A stretch of DNA of 64,000 nt from Actinoplanes utahensis (GCF_016862455.1 NZ_BOMZ01000109.1:1-64000), one strand, 5' to 3'. Shown: positions 48,193 to 56,278, numbered from the stretch's first letter. Translations and numbers: made by a program. Notes: generated from the letters alone by a model not told the origin.

Positions 48193-49023
48193 TTACTCCT
48201 GGCCGACCTCGTACCGCACGAATCGGGTGATCTCGATACCCGCCTCGGCGGCGACCTGCTTGACCGTCTTCTTGTTGTCGACGACCGAAGCCTGCTCGAG
48301 CAGGACGAAGTCCTTGAAGAAGGAGTTCACCCGGCCCTCGATGATCTTGGGCAGCGCCTGCTCCGGCTTGCCCTCCTCGCGAGCGGTCTGCTCGGCGACG
48401 CGGCGCTCGGTCTCGACGACCTCGGCCGGAACCTCCTCACGGGTGAGGAACTTCGGGCGCATCGCGGCGATCTGCATGCCGACGCCTCGGGCGTCCGCGT
48501 CCGCGGCCTCGTCGTCCTTGCCGGTGTACTCCACCAGGACGCCGACCTGCGGCGGCAGGTCCTGCGCCTTGCGGTGCAGGTAGACCGCGACGGTGCCCTC
48601 GACGACCGTGAAGCGGTTCAGGACGATCTTCTCACCGATCTTGGCGGCGTAGTCCTGGATCAGGTCGGCGACGGTCTTGCCGTCCTCGATCGTCGCGGCC
48701 AGCAGCGCGGCGGCGTCAGCGACCTTGTTCTGCTCGCCGAACTCGACCAGACGCTGGCCCAGGGCCACGAAGTCCGGGGTCTTCGCGACGAAGTCGGTCT
48801 CGCAGTTGAGCTCGAGCAGCGCCTTGCCGGAGTGGCTGACGATGCCGTTCGCGGCGGTCCGGCCGGCCCGCTTGCCGACGTCCTTGGCGCCCTTGACGCG
48901 CAGGAACTCGACGGCCTTGTCGAAGTCGCCCTCGGACTCCTCCAGCGCCTTCTTGCAGTCCATCATGCCGGCACCGGTGAGTTCGCGGAGCTTCTTCACG
49001 TCCGCGGCGGTGTAGTTAGCCAT
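48193..49023 (-). CDS. tsf: Translation elongation factor Ts
   Basis: Guanine-nucleotide exchange factor for EF-Tu. 276 residues: MANYTAADVKKLRELTGAGMMDCKKALEE is the unmistakable N terminus (UBA-like domain with TGAGMMDCKKAL), followed by the TDFVAKTPDFV core and the acidic tail region. ATG at 49023. Follows rpsB with 76 bases between, the standard rpsB-tsf-pyrH-frr order. Confidence 0.98.
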   Translation of the reverse strand: MANYTAADVKKLRELTGAGMMDCKKALEESEGDFDKAVEFLRVKGAKDVGKRAGRTAANGIVSHSGKALLELNCETDFVAKTPDFVALGQRLVEFGEQNKVADAAALLAATIEDGKTVADLIQDYAAKIGEKIVLNRFTVVEGTVAVYLHRKAQDLPPQVGVLVEYTGKDDEAADADARGVGMQIAAMRPKFLTREEVPAEVVETERRVAEQTAREEGKPEQALPKIIEGRVNSFFKDFVLLEQASVVDNKKTVKQVAAEAGIEITRFVRYEVGQE

Positions 49024-49099
49024 GACTCTTCTCTCGATGTCAGTCGGGATTTCGGCCGCCGCCGCCCGGTGAGCGGCGACGACCGGAAGCAATCGGGAC

Positions 49100-50005
49100 T
49101 TACTCGGCGGGGACGGCAGCCGCGACGGCGGCGGGCTCGTCGGCCTTCGCCTCAGCGGCGGCGGGCTCAGCGGCAGCAGGCTCAGCGGCGGCGGCCGGCT
49201 CGTCGGCCTTCTTCTCGGCGCCCTCGTAGAGGTCGCGCTCCCACTCGGGCAGCGGCTCGCCGGCGGCGACGGTGCCCGCCTCGGGCTTCTCCTCGGCGCC
49301 ACCACGGCCACGGCCGGACCGCTTGATCAGACCGTCGGCCACGGCAGCCGCGATGACCTTGGTCAGCAGCTCGGCGGAGCGGATCGCGTCGTCGTTGCCC
49401 GGGATCGGGAAGTCGACCTCGTCCGGGTCACAGTTGGTGTCGAGCACCGCGATGACCGGGATGCCCAGCTTGCGGGCCTCGTCGACGGCGATGTGCTCCT
49501 TCTTCGTGTCCACGACCCAGATCGCCGACGGCGTCTTGGTCATGTCACGCAGACCACCGAGGGTCTTGGTGAGCTTGGTCTTCTCACGGAAGAGCTGGAG
49601 GGTCTCCTTCTTGGTGTAACCCGCGGCGGTGCCGGTCAGGTCACCCAGAGCCTCGAGCTCCTTCATGCGCTGGAGACGCTTGTACACCGTCTGGAAGTTG
49701 GTCAGCATGCCGCCGAGCCAGCGGTGGTTCACGTACGGCTGGCCGACCCGGGTCGCCTGCTCGGCGATGGCCTCCTGCGCCTGCTTCTTGGTGCCGACGA
49801 AGAGGATGTGGCCACCCTCGGCAACGGTGTCACGGACGTACGCGTAGGCCTTCTCGATGTAGTCGAGGGTCTGGCGCAGGTCGATGATGTAGATGCCGTT
49901 GCGCTCGGTCATGATGAAGCGCTTCATCTTCGGGTTCCAGCGGCGGGTCTGGTGCCCGAAGTGGACACCGCTCTCCAGCAGCTGGCGCATGGTCACGACG
50001 GCCAT
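49100..50005 (-). CDS. rpsB: 30S ribosomal protein S2
   Basis: Structural protein of the small subunit. 301 residues, with MAVVTMRQLLESGVHFGHQTRRWNPKMKRFI and IWVVDTKKEHIAVDEARKLGIPVIAVLDTNCDPDEVD. It is longer than the E. coli protein because of an Ala/Glu/Pro-rich C-terminal tail (about 60 residues: EPAAAAEPAAAEPAAAE), common in actinobacterial S2. First gene of the rpsB-tsf-pyrH-frr unit. Confidence 0.98.
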   Translation of the reverse strand: MAVVTMRQLLESGVHFGHQTRRWNPKMKRFIMTERNGIYIIDLRQTLDYIEKAYAYVRDTVAEGGHILFVGTKKQAQEAIAEQATRVGQPYVNHRWLGGMLTNFQTVYKRLQRMKELEALGDLTGTAAGYTKKETLQLFREKTKLTKTLGGLRDMTKTPSAIWVVDTKKEHIAVDEARKLGIPVIAVLDTNCDPDEVDFPIPGNDDAIRSAELLTKVIAAAVADGLIKRSGRGRGGAEEKPEAGTVAAGEPLPEWERDLYEGAEKKADEPAAAAEPAAAEPAAAEAKADEPAAVAAAVPAE

Positions 50006-50343
50006 GGTGGGTGCTCCTAGCTATCCCTGGTTGTCACGCTCACCGACGATGAGCGTCCTGGCGCCCGGTCGGCGGCCACATTCGGGCCCGACAGCATCGG
50101 GACCAGGGAGGACCGCCACCGACGGCCACTGACACTGGCGAGACCAGTGAGCGGCGCAGCCGGAAGGCACGCGAAGTCGACCGCCTGGGCGGTCGCCGTG
50201 GACAAGCATACGCCAACCCGCCGGCCGGCCCGGTCCGCCCTGGCGCTAGCACATCTCGACAGGCAGCGGAAACCCGTCCACACCAGCGGTCGGTCCACAG
50301 GCCGTCGCACATGGTGACGAATCTCGTGTGAAAGTGCCCCGCC
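50006..50343. other. Divergent regulatory region between rpsB and yraN
   Basis: A 338-base gap with no gene that has expected codon bias. It must hold the rpsB promoter and leader on the minus strand and the yraN promoter on the plus strand. A GGAGC ribosome site precedes the rpsB start (revcomp of 50009-50015). I see no recognised S2 autoregulatory element and no obvious terminator. Confidence 0.6.
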
Positions 50344-50703
50344 ATGACGACTCAGCGACGAGCGGTCGGCGCCTACGGTGAGCGATTGGCCGCCCGGCAC
50401 CTCGAGGAACGCGGCCTGGTGCTGCTCCAGCGCAACTGGCGCTGCGCGGACGGAGAGATCGATCTCATCCTGCGTGACGGAGACGACGTGGTCTTCTGCG
50501 AGGTGAAGACCCGGCGCACAGCCGCCTTCGGACCGCCGGCGGCCTCCATCGATCACCGCAAGGTGCGCCGGTTGCGGCATCTGGCGTCCCGGTGGCTGAC
50601 CGAGTCGGGGGTGCCGGCCGCCCGCGTCCGCTTCGACGTCGTGGAGGTGCTCCCGCAACCGCGCGGCAGAGCACACGTGTCACACATCCGGGACGCGTTC
50701 TGA
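50344..50703 (+). CDS. YraN family (UPF0102) endonuclease-like protein
   Basis: A 119-residue protein with the Holliday-junction-resolvase-like core: GAYGERLAARHLEERGLVLLQRNWRC, GEIDLILRDGDDVVFCEVKTRR (the E/D-x-K nuclease motif) and a helical tail. YraN lies next to comM in most actinobacteria. A nuclease function is expected from the fold but is not established. Its stop overlaps the comM start by one base (TGATG). Confidence 0.9.
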   Translation: MTTQRRAVGAYGERLAARHLEERGLVLLQRNWRCADGEIDLILRDGDDVVFCEVKTRRTAAFGPPAASIDHRKVRRLRHLASRWLTESGVPAARVRFDVVEVLPQPRGRAHVSHIRDAF

Positions 50704-52244
50704 TGAGCTACGCCCGCGTGCTCTGCGCCGGCCTGGTCGGCGTCGCCGGCCACCTCGTCGAAGTGGAGGCCGACCTCTCCAACGGCCTGCCCACCCTGGT
50801 CCTCACCGGGCTCCCGGACACCGCGCTGAACGAGGCCCGCGACCGGGTGCGCGCCGCCGTGGTCAACTCCGGCCACGACTGGCCCAACCGCCGGATCACG
50901 GTCAACCTGCTCCCCGCCGCCCTGCCCAAACACGGCAGCGGCTTCGACCTCGCGGTCGCCGCGGCGATCCTCACCGGCGTCGGCGCGCTGCCACCGGACC
51001 GTCTCGACGGCGTGGCGCTGCTCGGCGAACTCGGCCTCGACGGGACGGTCCGGCCGGTCCGCGGCGTGCTGCCGATGGTGGCCGCGGCCGCCCGGGCCGG
51101 GATCACCCGGGTGATCGTGCCGCTGGCCAACGCGCGGGAGGCCACGGTCGTGCCCGGGGTGACGGTGCGGGCGGTCGACACCCTGCACCGGCTCGCCGGG
51201 TTCGTGCAGGGGACCGGGACGCTGCTGGAGCCGCCCGTCGTACCCCCGGTGGCGGAGCCGCCCGGCCCCGACCTGGCCGACCTCGCCGGGCAGGAGACCG
51301 GGCGGTACGCCCTGGAGATCGCCGCCGCCGGCGGTCACCACCTGGCCCTCTTCGGCCCGCCCGGCGCCGGCAAGACCATGCTCGCCGAACGGCTCCCGTC
51401 CATCCTCCCGGAACTCGACGACGACGCCGCGCTCGAAGTGACCGCCCTGCAGTCGATCGCCGGGGTGCTGCCGCCGGACGGGCGCCTGGTGCGGCGGCCA
51501 CCGTTCCAGGCACCGCACCACAGCGCCAGCCTCGCGGCGCTGATCGGCGGCGGATCCCGGCTGCTGCGGCCGGGCGCGCTCTCCCTGGCCCACCGCGGGG
51601 TGCTCTTCCTCGACGAGGTCCCCGAGATGAGCAGAGTCACCCTTCAGGCGCTGCGGCAGCCGCTGGAGAGCGGGCGGGTGGTGCTGTCCCGCGCCCATGG
51701 CACCACCGAATACCCGGCCCGGGCGCAGCTGGTCGTGGCGGCGAACCCGTGCCCGTGCGCGTCACCGGCGGGCGATCAGGCCTGCCACTGCAGCCCGCTG
51801 GTGCGGCGGCGATATCTGGGGCGCCTCTCCGGGCCACTGCTCGACCGGATCGACATGAAGATCAATCTGCTTCCGGTACGGGCGGCGCAGCTGATGGTCA
51901 CCTCCGCCTCACCCCTGGCGGAACCGTCGTCGGTGGTCGCCACCCGGGTCGCGAAAGCCCGATCGGCCGCCGCCGAACGGTGGGCGGCAGGCGGATGGCG
52001 GCTCAACGCCGAAGTGCCCGGACCCCGGCTGCGGCAGTCACCGTGGCAACTGCCGCCCCGGGACACCGGGATCCTGTACGACGCGCTGGACAGCGGGACG
52101 CTCTCCGCCCGCGGTTACGACAGATGCCTGCGCCTGGCCTGGACGATCGCGGACCTGGACGGCCGGACCCGGCCGGACGGCGGCGACGTGGGCCAGGCCT
52201 ATCAGCTCCGGATGGGAGAGGCCAGTGTCCGCAGCCGGAATTGA
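50703..52244 (+). CDS. comM: YifB/ComM family Mg-chelatase-like AAA+ ATPase
   Basis: A 513-residue AAA+ ATPase. N-terminal lon-like domain (ARVLCAGLVGVAGHLVEVEADLSNGLPTLVL), Walker A GPPGAGKTML, GVLFLDEVPE Walker B, and a zinc-binding CPCASPAGDQACHC. ComM promotes branch migration of incoming DNA in competent bacteria, and YifB-like genes are widespread also in non-competent species. Located yraN-comM-dprA, a transformation/DNA-processing trio. Confidence 0.93.
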   Translation: MSYARVLCAGLVGVAGHLVEVEADLSNGLPTLVLTGLPDTALNEARDRVRAAVVNSGHDWPNRRITVNLLPAALPKHGSGFDLAVAAAILTGVGALPPDRLDGVALLGELGLDGTVRPVRGVLPMVAAAARAGITRVIVPLANAREATVVPGVTVRAVDTLHRLAGFVQGTGTLLEPPVVPPVAEPPGPDLADLAGQETGRYALEIAAAGGHHLALFGPPGAGKTMLAERLPSILPELDDDAALEVTALQSIAGVLPPDGRLVRRPPFQAPHHSASLAALIGGGSRLLRPGALSLAHRGVLFLDEVPEMSRVTLQALRQPLESGRVVLSRAHGTTEYPARAQLVVAANPCPCASPAGDQACHCSPLVRRRYLGRLSGPLLDRIDMKINLLPVRAAQLMVTSASPLAEPSSVVATRVAKARSAAAERWAAGGWRLNAEVPGPRLRQSPWQLPPRDTGILYDALDSGTLSARGYDRCLRLAWTIADLDGRTRPDGGDVGQAYQLRMGEASVRSRN

Positions 52245-52498
52245 CTGCCTGCTCGGGCGGCCGTTCCGGCTCCGCCCGCCGCCCTGTCGCGCGGTCCAAC
52301 CGGCCGACACCACGGCACGCCGCGGCACCGGCCTGCGGCATCTGCTTCGCGCCTCCGTATCGGCGTCGCCTCTGCGGCCCCGCCATCGCCTCCTCCGATC
52401 CTCCCTTCACCGCACAGCCCTTTCCCGGTCCTCACCTGATCCCTCCCTGTCTCTCTCCCCTCCTCGGTACATCGCCGACCTTCCGGAACGGATGACCA
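52245..52498. other. Pyrimidine-rich spacer between comM and the repeat ORF
   Basis: 254 bases with no gene that I trust. The + strand is rich in C and T (CCTCCTCCGATCCTCCC, CCTGATCCCTCCCTGTC). Both strands have small frames without coding bias. Its reverse strand is purine-rich, offering several spurious ribosome-site-like words. Confidence 0.5.
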
Positions 52499-52774
52499 AT
52501 GACTCCCTCGACTGGACCCGAGCGCCGCACGAACGAATCGCCCGGACACGCGCCTCATCCCGGCACAGGCGGTCGCACGCCGGCCGGAAGCGATTCGGCC
52601 GGACCTGAACCGGCCGGACCTGAACCGGCCGGACCTGAACCGGCCGCGCCTGAACGGGCCGGGCCTGAACGGGCCGGACCTGAACCGGCCGCGCCTGAAC
52701 GGGCCGGGCCTGGGCCCGGTTTCGATGGAAGGGCTCGCTGCCTGTCCGGGCGGTTGCGGGGTGAGCAGGCATGA
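52499..52774 (+). CDS. Possible repeat-rich small protein upstream of dprA
   Basis: A 91-codon frame whose last stop overlaps the dprA start (ATGA), so it could be translationally coupled. Residues 34-75 consist of pentapeptides AGPEP/AAPER, encoded by a 15-bp tandem repeat (52601-52719). The third codon position is only moderately GC-rich (near 60% by my count over the first part), unlike the strongly biased neighbours, which argues against a conserved protein. No homologue is recognised. The real function might be at the DNA level. Confidence 0.3.
   Translation: MTPSTGPERRTNESPGHAPHPGTGGRTPAGSDSAGPEPAGPEPAGPEPAAPERAGPERAGPEPAAPERAGPGPGFDGRARCLSGRLRGEQA
52601..52719. repeat. 15-bp tandem repeat, about eight units
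   Basis: GGACCTGAACCGGCC and close variants (GCGCCTGAACGGGCC, GGGCCTGAACGGGCC) run in phase from 52601 to 52705 with a diverged final unit to 52719. Period 15 keeps every reading frame open in both strands, which explains several spurious frames here. Confidence 0.9.
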
Positions 52775-54141
52775 GCGGGGAGCGGGAACCCGGCGGGCCG
52801 GAGGACCGGGCGGCGCGGGCCGCGCTGACCTGGCTGGCCGAGCCCGGCAATCGGACGGTGTGGACCCTGGTGGAGCAGGACGGCGCGCCCGCGACCCTGG
52901 ATCGGTTGCTCAGTGGCGACATCCCGGACAATCGCCTGCGATCAGCGGTCACGGCCCGCACCTCCACCGGCGATCCGCGCCGGGTCGCCGAGATAGCGAT
53001 GCGGCGGGCGGAACGACTCGACGCCCGGCTGGTCGTCCCCGCCGACGACGAATGGCCGGCACGCGTGAACGACCTGGCCACCCTCGAACTCGACACCGGC
53101 GGGCGGGTCAACACCGACACCCGTCCCCCGCTGTGTTTCTGGGTACGGGGCCCCTGGCCTCTCGGCGAGACGCTGGAACGGTCGATCGCGATCGTCGGCT
53201 CCCGGGCCGCCACGAACTACGGTGACCACGTCACGACCGACATGGCGTACACGGTCGCCCGGGAGGGCTGGACGGTGATGTCCGGTGGAGCGTTCGGCAT
53301 CGACGCCGCGGCACACCGCGCGACCATCGCCGCCGGCGGCCGTACCGTCGCGGCACTCGCCTGCGGGGTCGACCGCCCGTACCCGGTCGGGAACTCGGCC
53401 ATGTTCGACCGGATCATCGAGACCGGCCTGCTGGTGAGCGAATGGCCGATCGGCGCCGAACCGCTCCGGCACCGCTTCCTGATCCGCAACCGGGTCATCG
53501 CCGCGGCGACCGTAGGCACCCTCGTGGTCGAGGCGGCCGCCCGCAGCGGCGCGACCCAGACGATGAGCCGGGTCCTGGCCCTGGGCCGGCCCGCGATGGT
53601 GGTGCCGGGACCGGTCACGTCGGCGATGTCGGTCGGCTGCCACGAGATCCTGCGCGGCAACCCGTACGCACGGGTGGTCACCCGCCCGTCCGAGGTGCTC
53701 GAGGAGGTCGGCCGGATCGGCGAATACCTCGCCGACCCGCCGCGGGGACCCCAGCGCCGCCACGACCACCTGGACGAGGAGAGCGCGCTCGTGCTGGAGA
53801 CGCTGCCCGCGAACGGATCGTCCACCCCCGAACGGATCGCCGCGAAGGCCCGGCTGACACTGCGCACGGTGCTGCGGCGGCTCGCCCTGCTGGAGGTCGC
53901 AGGCCTGGTCGTACGCACCGGGAACAGCATCTCGCTGGCACCGGAATCCACCCGGCAGAGCACCTCACCCACGCCGCAACCGGCCCGGCAGAGCACCTCG
54001 CCCACGGCGGAACCCACCCGGCAGAGCACCTCGCCCACGGCGGAACCCGCCGGAAGGAGCCGCGTGCTCGGGCCGGAAACCGCCGGAGACGAGGCTTCGC
54101 CCGGCCAAGAGACCCTGGGAATCAACCCTGATGGTGACTGA
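52771..54141 (+). CDS. dprA: DNA-processing protein DprA
   Basis: Loads RecA onto incoming single-stranded DNA. The 456-residue protein has the Rossmann-like DprA core with GSRAATNYGDHV, SGGAFGIDAAAH, SEWPIGAEPLRHRFLIRNRVIA and the conserved acidic end, then a winged-helix (LTLRTVLRRLALLEVAGLVVRTG) and a repetitive tail. The tail is three copies of an 11-residue unit RQSTSPTxxPx (33-bp DNA repeat). The ATG at 52771 overlaps the stop of the repeat ORF; GAGCAGGC precedes. Strongly conserved family. Confidence 0.95.
   Translation: MSGEREPGGPEDRAARAALTWLAEPGNRTVWTLVEQDGAPATLDRLLSGDIPDNRLRSAVTARTSTGDPRRVAEIAMRRAERLDARLVVPADDEWPARVNDLATLELDTGGRVNTDTRPPLCFWVRGPWPLGETLERSIAIVGSRAATNYGDHVTTDMAYTVAREGWTVMSGGAFGIDAAAHRATIAAGGRTVAALACGVDRPYPVGNSAMFDRIIETGLLVSEWPIGAEPLRHRFLIRNRVIAAATVGTLVVEAAARSGATQTMSRVLALGRPAMVVPGPVTSAMSVGCHEILRGNPYARVVTRPSEVLEEVGRIGEYLADPPRGPQRRHDHLDEESALVLETLPANGSSTPERIAAKARLTLRTVLRRLALLEVAGLVVRTGNSISLAPESTRQSTSPTPQPARQSTSPTAEPTRQSTSPTAEPAGRSRVLGPETAGDEASPGQETLGINPDGD
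53951..54049. repeat. 33-bp tandem repeat x3 inside dprA
   Basis: Units at 53951-53983, 53984-54016 and 54017-54049 begin CCCGGCAGAGCACCTC and encode RQSTSPTxxPx. The second and third units are nearly identical to one another; the first differs in a few bases. They sit 3' of the winged-helix domain, in the C-terminal tail, so expansion has not touched the core. Confidence 0.9.
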
Positions 54142-54178
54142 TCCGGCAGGTGATCACTGTCCTGCGGGCATGGTGAGG

Positions 54179-54238
54179 ACCGGCCTGTCCACTCCGGCGA
54201 CCTGAACGGTCACCGGCCACAGGCCGGTCCAACGGCCA
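54179..54238. terminator. Stem with long loop between dprA and the AlpA-like gene
   Basis: ACCGGCCTGT (54179-54188) pairs with ACAGGCCGGT (54229-54238). The 40-base loop also contains small CCGG words. It lies between convergent genes and may terminate both. Confidence 0.5.
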
Positions 54239-54257
54239 CCGCGCGTGGCCTGGCGAG

Positions 54258-54467
54258 TCAGTCCTCGGACTCGTCCAGGTCGCGGCGGTGAACCTTCATC
54301 CACGCCTCGACGTCCTCAGTCAGCCATACCTTGCCCTGGGCCAGGTCGGCGACCGGCTTCGGAAAATCGGCACGGCTCGTGATCTGGTACGCCCGCTGGC
54401 GACTGACTCCACCGAGACGGATTCGGATCTCGTGCGCGCCCATGAGGCGGATCGGCTTCACTCCCAC
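54258..54467 (-). CDS. Small AlpA-like helix-turn-helix regulator
   Basis: A 69-residue protein with an excisionase/AlpA-type winged helix: LMGAHEIRIRLGGVSRQRAYQITSRADFPKPVADLAQGKVWLTEDVEAWMKVH, where 'SRQRAYQI', 'FPKP' and 'VWLTEDVEAWMK' are the family pattern. The start is GTG 54467 with no clear ribosome site; GTG 54461 and ATG 54443 are alternatives. A promoter TTGACA-N17-TATCAA sits 35 bases upstream (54537 to 54509). No integrase of a mobile element lies adjacent; the nearest recombinase is the housekeeping xerC. Likely represses its own divergent region. Confidence 0.75.
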   Translation of the reverse strand: MGVKPIRLMGAHEIRIRLGGVSRQRAYQITSRADFPKPVADLAQGKVWLTEDVEAWMKVHRRDLDESED

Positions 54468-54501
54468 ATGATCGACCGTAGGCGCGGGACTATTAGTCTT
54501 T

Positions 54502-54530
54502 TATCAAGTTGATAGGAGACAGGTAGTCTC
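54502..54530. promoter_or_regulatory. Inverted repeats in the AlpA/unknown divergent promoter
   Basis: TATCAA-G-TTGATA (54502-54514) is a 13-base palindrome with one central base; next to it GAGAC-N5-GTCTC (54516-54530) is a second. Both lie within an AT-rich island between divergent genes, overlapping the -10 box and spacer of the minus-strand promoter. They are good autoregulatory operator candidates. Confidence 0.6.
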
Positions 54531-54537
54531 TTGTCAA
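54509..54537 (-). promoter_or_regulatory. Predicted sigma-70 promoter of the AlpA-like gene
   Basis: Minus strand: -35 TTGACA at 54532-54537, 17-base spacer, -10 TATCAA at 54509-54514. The -35 is a perfect consensus and the spacing ideal; the -10 matches at four of six. Read on the plus strand the same segment is TTGATA-N17-TGTCAA, so it is itself partly symmetric and could compete with the divergent promoter. Confidence 0.6.
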
Positions 54538-54550
54538 TTAAGGTGGCTCT

Positions 54551-54979
54551 ATGCCTAGAAGTCGCCCGACTACCGGGCCCGTGCCGTTCCACCCCCGCCA
54601 CCGCCGCGATTGGCGCACCCTGTGGCGCCGCTGCATCTGCGGTCTTCCCGCCCCCTGCATCGACCGCATCCCGCCCTCTCCACCCCCGCCCTATCCACCT
54701 CGCGACTCACCTCTCCCGGAGGGCCCTGAGCTGGGACGGCGCGGCCTGTACCGGTCACGGCACGCCCGCCTCGACGCTGCCCCCCGCCCCACCGCCGAGA
54801 CCCGTCCCACCGACGATCCCCGCCCCACCGTCGAGCCCCGTCCCGCCCCGGCCACTCCCGCCCGGACATCGCACACCGACGCCAACATCGGCCGCGCCGG
54901 CCGTCTCACCCCCGCCCAGGAGCACCGCGCGAGCCAGCATCCCCGGCCCCGTGCGCACCGCCATCCCCGCAGCCACTGA
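54551..54979 (+). CDS. Unknown basic Pro/Arg-rich protein
   Basis: A 142-residue protein starting MPRSRPTTGPVPFHPRHRRDWRTLWRRCICGLPAPCID; the ATG has AAGGTGG upstream. The first 40 residues contain a CxC...C pattern (CICGLPAPC) reminiscent of zinc or DNA-associated small proteins; the rest is Pro-, Arg- and Thr-rich and largely disordered. I do not recognise a named family, though similar starts occur in other Micromonosporaceae as far as I recall. Divergent to the AlpA-like gene and 40 bases before the next ORF. Confidence 0.6.
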   Translation: MPRSRPTTGPVPFHPRHRRDWRTLWRRCICGLPAPCIDRIPPSPPPPYPPRDSPLPEGPELGRRGLYRSRHARLDAAPRPTAETRPTDDPRPTVEPRPAPATPARTSHTDANIGRAGRLTPAQEHRASQHPRPRAHRHPRSH

Positions 54980-55019
54980 TGCGCCCACGTACCAGCCGCT
55001 CACTTCCGGGGGAGTCCAG

Positions 55020-55277
55020 TTGTCCACAACTCAGAGACCCGAACACCTGAGTGACCGCCCGGACTGGCTGTGCCGGGCCTGCGGCCACCCGTGGCCATGC
55101 CCTGAGGCGCGGGCCTGTCTCCTCAGTGAATACCGCGCCTTCCCATCCCTGCTGAGGATCTACCTATCCGCCCAGATGTACGACGCTCTCGAAGACCTGA
55201 CCGCCCACGGCACTCCGCCACCGCTGAACATGTATGAACGCTTCCTGTCCTGGGCCCGCCCCACCCCACCCACCTGA
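55020..55277 (+). CDS. Unknown small Cys-containing helical protein
   Basis: An 85-residue protein from TTG 55020, preceded by GGGGGAG at five bases. It reads MSTTQRPEHLSDRPDWLCRACGHPWPCPEARACLLSEYRAFPSLLRIYLSA...: a C-x2-C...C...C cluster (CRACGHPWPCPEARAC) followed by a helical segment (LLRIYLSAQMYDALEDL). Resembles an actinomycete family sometimes mislabelled flavin reductase, with no known function. It appears to form a unit with the preceding gene and the AlpA-like regulator. Confidence 0.65.
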   Translation: MSTTQRPEHLSDRPDWLCRACGHPWPCPEARACLLSEYRAFPSLLRIYLSAQMYDALEDLTAHGTPPPLNMYERFLSWARPTPPT

Positions 55278-55816
55278 CCGTCACCACAGACACCCTTCCC
55301 GCACACCACCGAGACCGGTCCACCTGCCGTTCGGTTCCTGCCGCGCCCCACTGCCGGCCCGGCCGCTCGAGCCGCCCCTTCCGCGGCTGCCGATGATGGC
55401 GCTCCGGCCCGACCCGCACCGGCCCGCTCCGCCACCCCACCTCCCGCTGGCATCCCCGTGCCTTGCGACGGCACCCCATCCAGCTGATGTCCGTAAGCTG
55501 CGACGGAACCTCATTCGGCCGGCGCCCAAACTTTTTGGCGGCACCCCATCCGTCCGGCACCCGACCCACGGCGACACCCCATCCGGCCGGCACCCCGAAC
55601 CTGGAGCGGCACCCCATCCGCTCCGGACAGGGGCGAGAGGCGGGCAGCGGCCAGCGAACGGCCAACAGCAGGCGAACGGCCAGCCGTGGGGGACGGACAG
55701 CAGCAGGCGACGGGCAGCAGCAGGCGAACGGCCACCAGCCGGGACGGACAGCGGCGGGTCACGGGCAGCGGTCGGCGAGCGGGCAGGGGCGGGTGACGGG
55801 CAGGGGCGGGTGAGGG
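55278..55816. other. Repeat-rich non-coding island
   Basis: 539 bases between the small unknown gene and the PNPOx gene. It has at least four copies of the word GCACCCCATCC (55471, 55541, about 55574 and 55609) and, to the right, degenerate repeats of CAGCAGGCGAACGGCC near 55671-55760 and of GGGCAGGGGCGGGTGA to 55816. Any frames through this island are biased by the repeats. I see no gene. Confidence 0.6.
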
Positions 55817-56278
55817 TCAGGTCCGGGTGCGGCGGCGGTGGCCGTGAGCCGGGTGCCACGACTCGATGACCAGGTGGTCGGCGGGCGTGCCGACGTAGGT
55901 CAGGACCACCTCGGTGATGTCGATGCGGAAGAAGCCGGCATCGACGTGCGGGGTGTCGACGGGAGGTGGGATCTCGATCGCGCGGCCGGACAGCTTGGCG
56001 TCGCCGGGGCCGCTCGAGGGGTCGTCGGCTGGTGGCTCCAGGGTGGGGCTGTGCATCGCGATGCGGGGGTCGCGGCGCAGGTCACGGAGTTTCACCGAGC
56101 CGGGCATCATGCCGAAGGTGAGGTCGCCGTCGAGGAACTGGGCCTCGGACGCGCTGATCCGTGGGGAGCCGTCGCTGCGCAACGTGGCGATGGTCTTGTT
56201 GGTGCCGGCCTCGAAGAGGGCCCGCACACGGGCGGCGAATTCCGGAGCGTCTTTCTCGATCTCTTCCCAACGTGCCAT
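55817..56278 (-). CDS. PNPOx-fold (pyridoxamine 5'-phosphate oxidase family) protein
   Basis: A 153-residue split-barrel flavin or F420-binding protein: VRALFEAGTNKTIATLRSDGSPRISASEAQFLDGDLTFGMMPGSVKLRDLRRDPRIAMHS, with the LRSDGSPR and KLRDLRRDPRIA signatures. The family includes F420-dependent reductases and heme-oxygenase-like forms, so activity is open. It is a single gene convergent with the repeat island and 86 bases from xerC. Confidence 0.88.
   Translation of the reverse strand: MARWEEIEKDAPEFAARVRALFEAGTNKTIATLRSDGSPRISASEAQFLDGDLTFGMMPGSVKLRDLRRDPRIAMHSPTLEPPADDPSSGPGDAKLSGRAIEIPPPVDTPHVDAGFFRIDITEVVLTYVGTPADHLVIESWHPAHGHRRRTRT

Noticed and set aside
53951..54049. Repeats suspected as a CRISPR array
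   Set aside because: Units are contiguous with no spacers, lie in frame inside dprA and encode a repeat tail; no cas gene is present.
55020..55028. TTGTCCACA, another DnaA-box match
   Set aside because: It is the TTG start codon region of the small Cys-containing gene, has no second box nearby, and is most simply explained as coding sequence.
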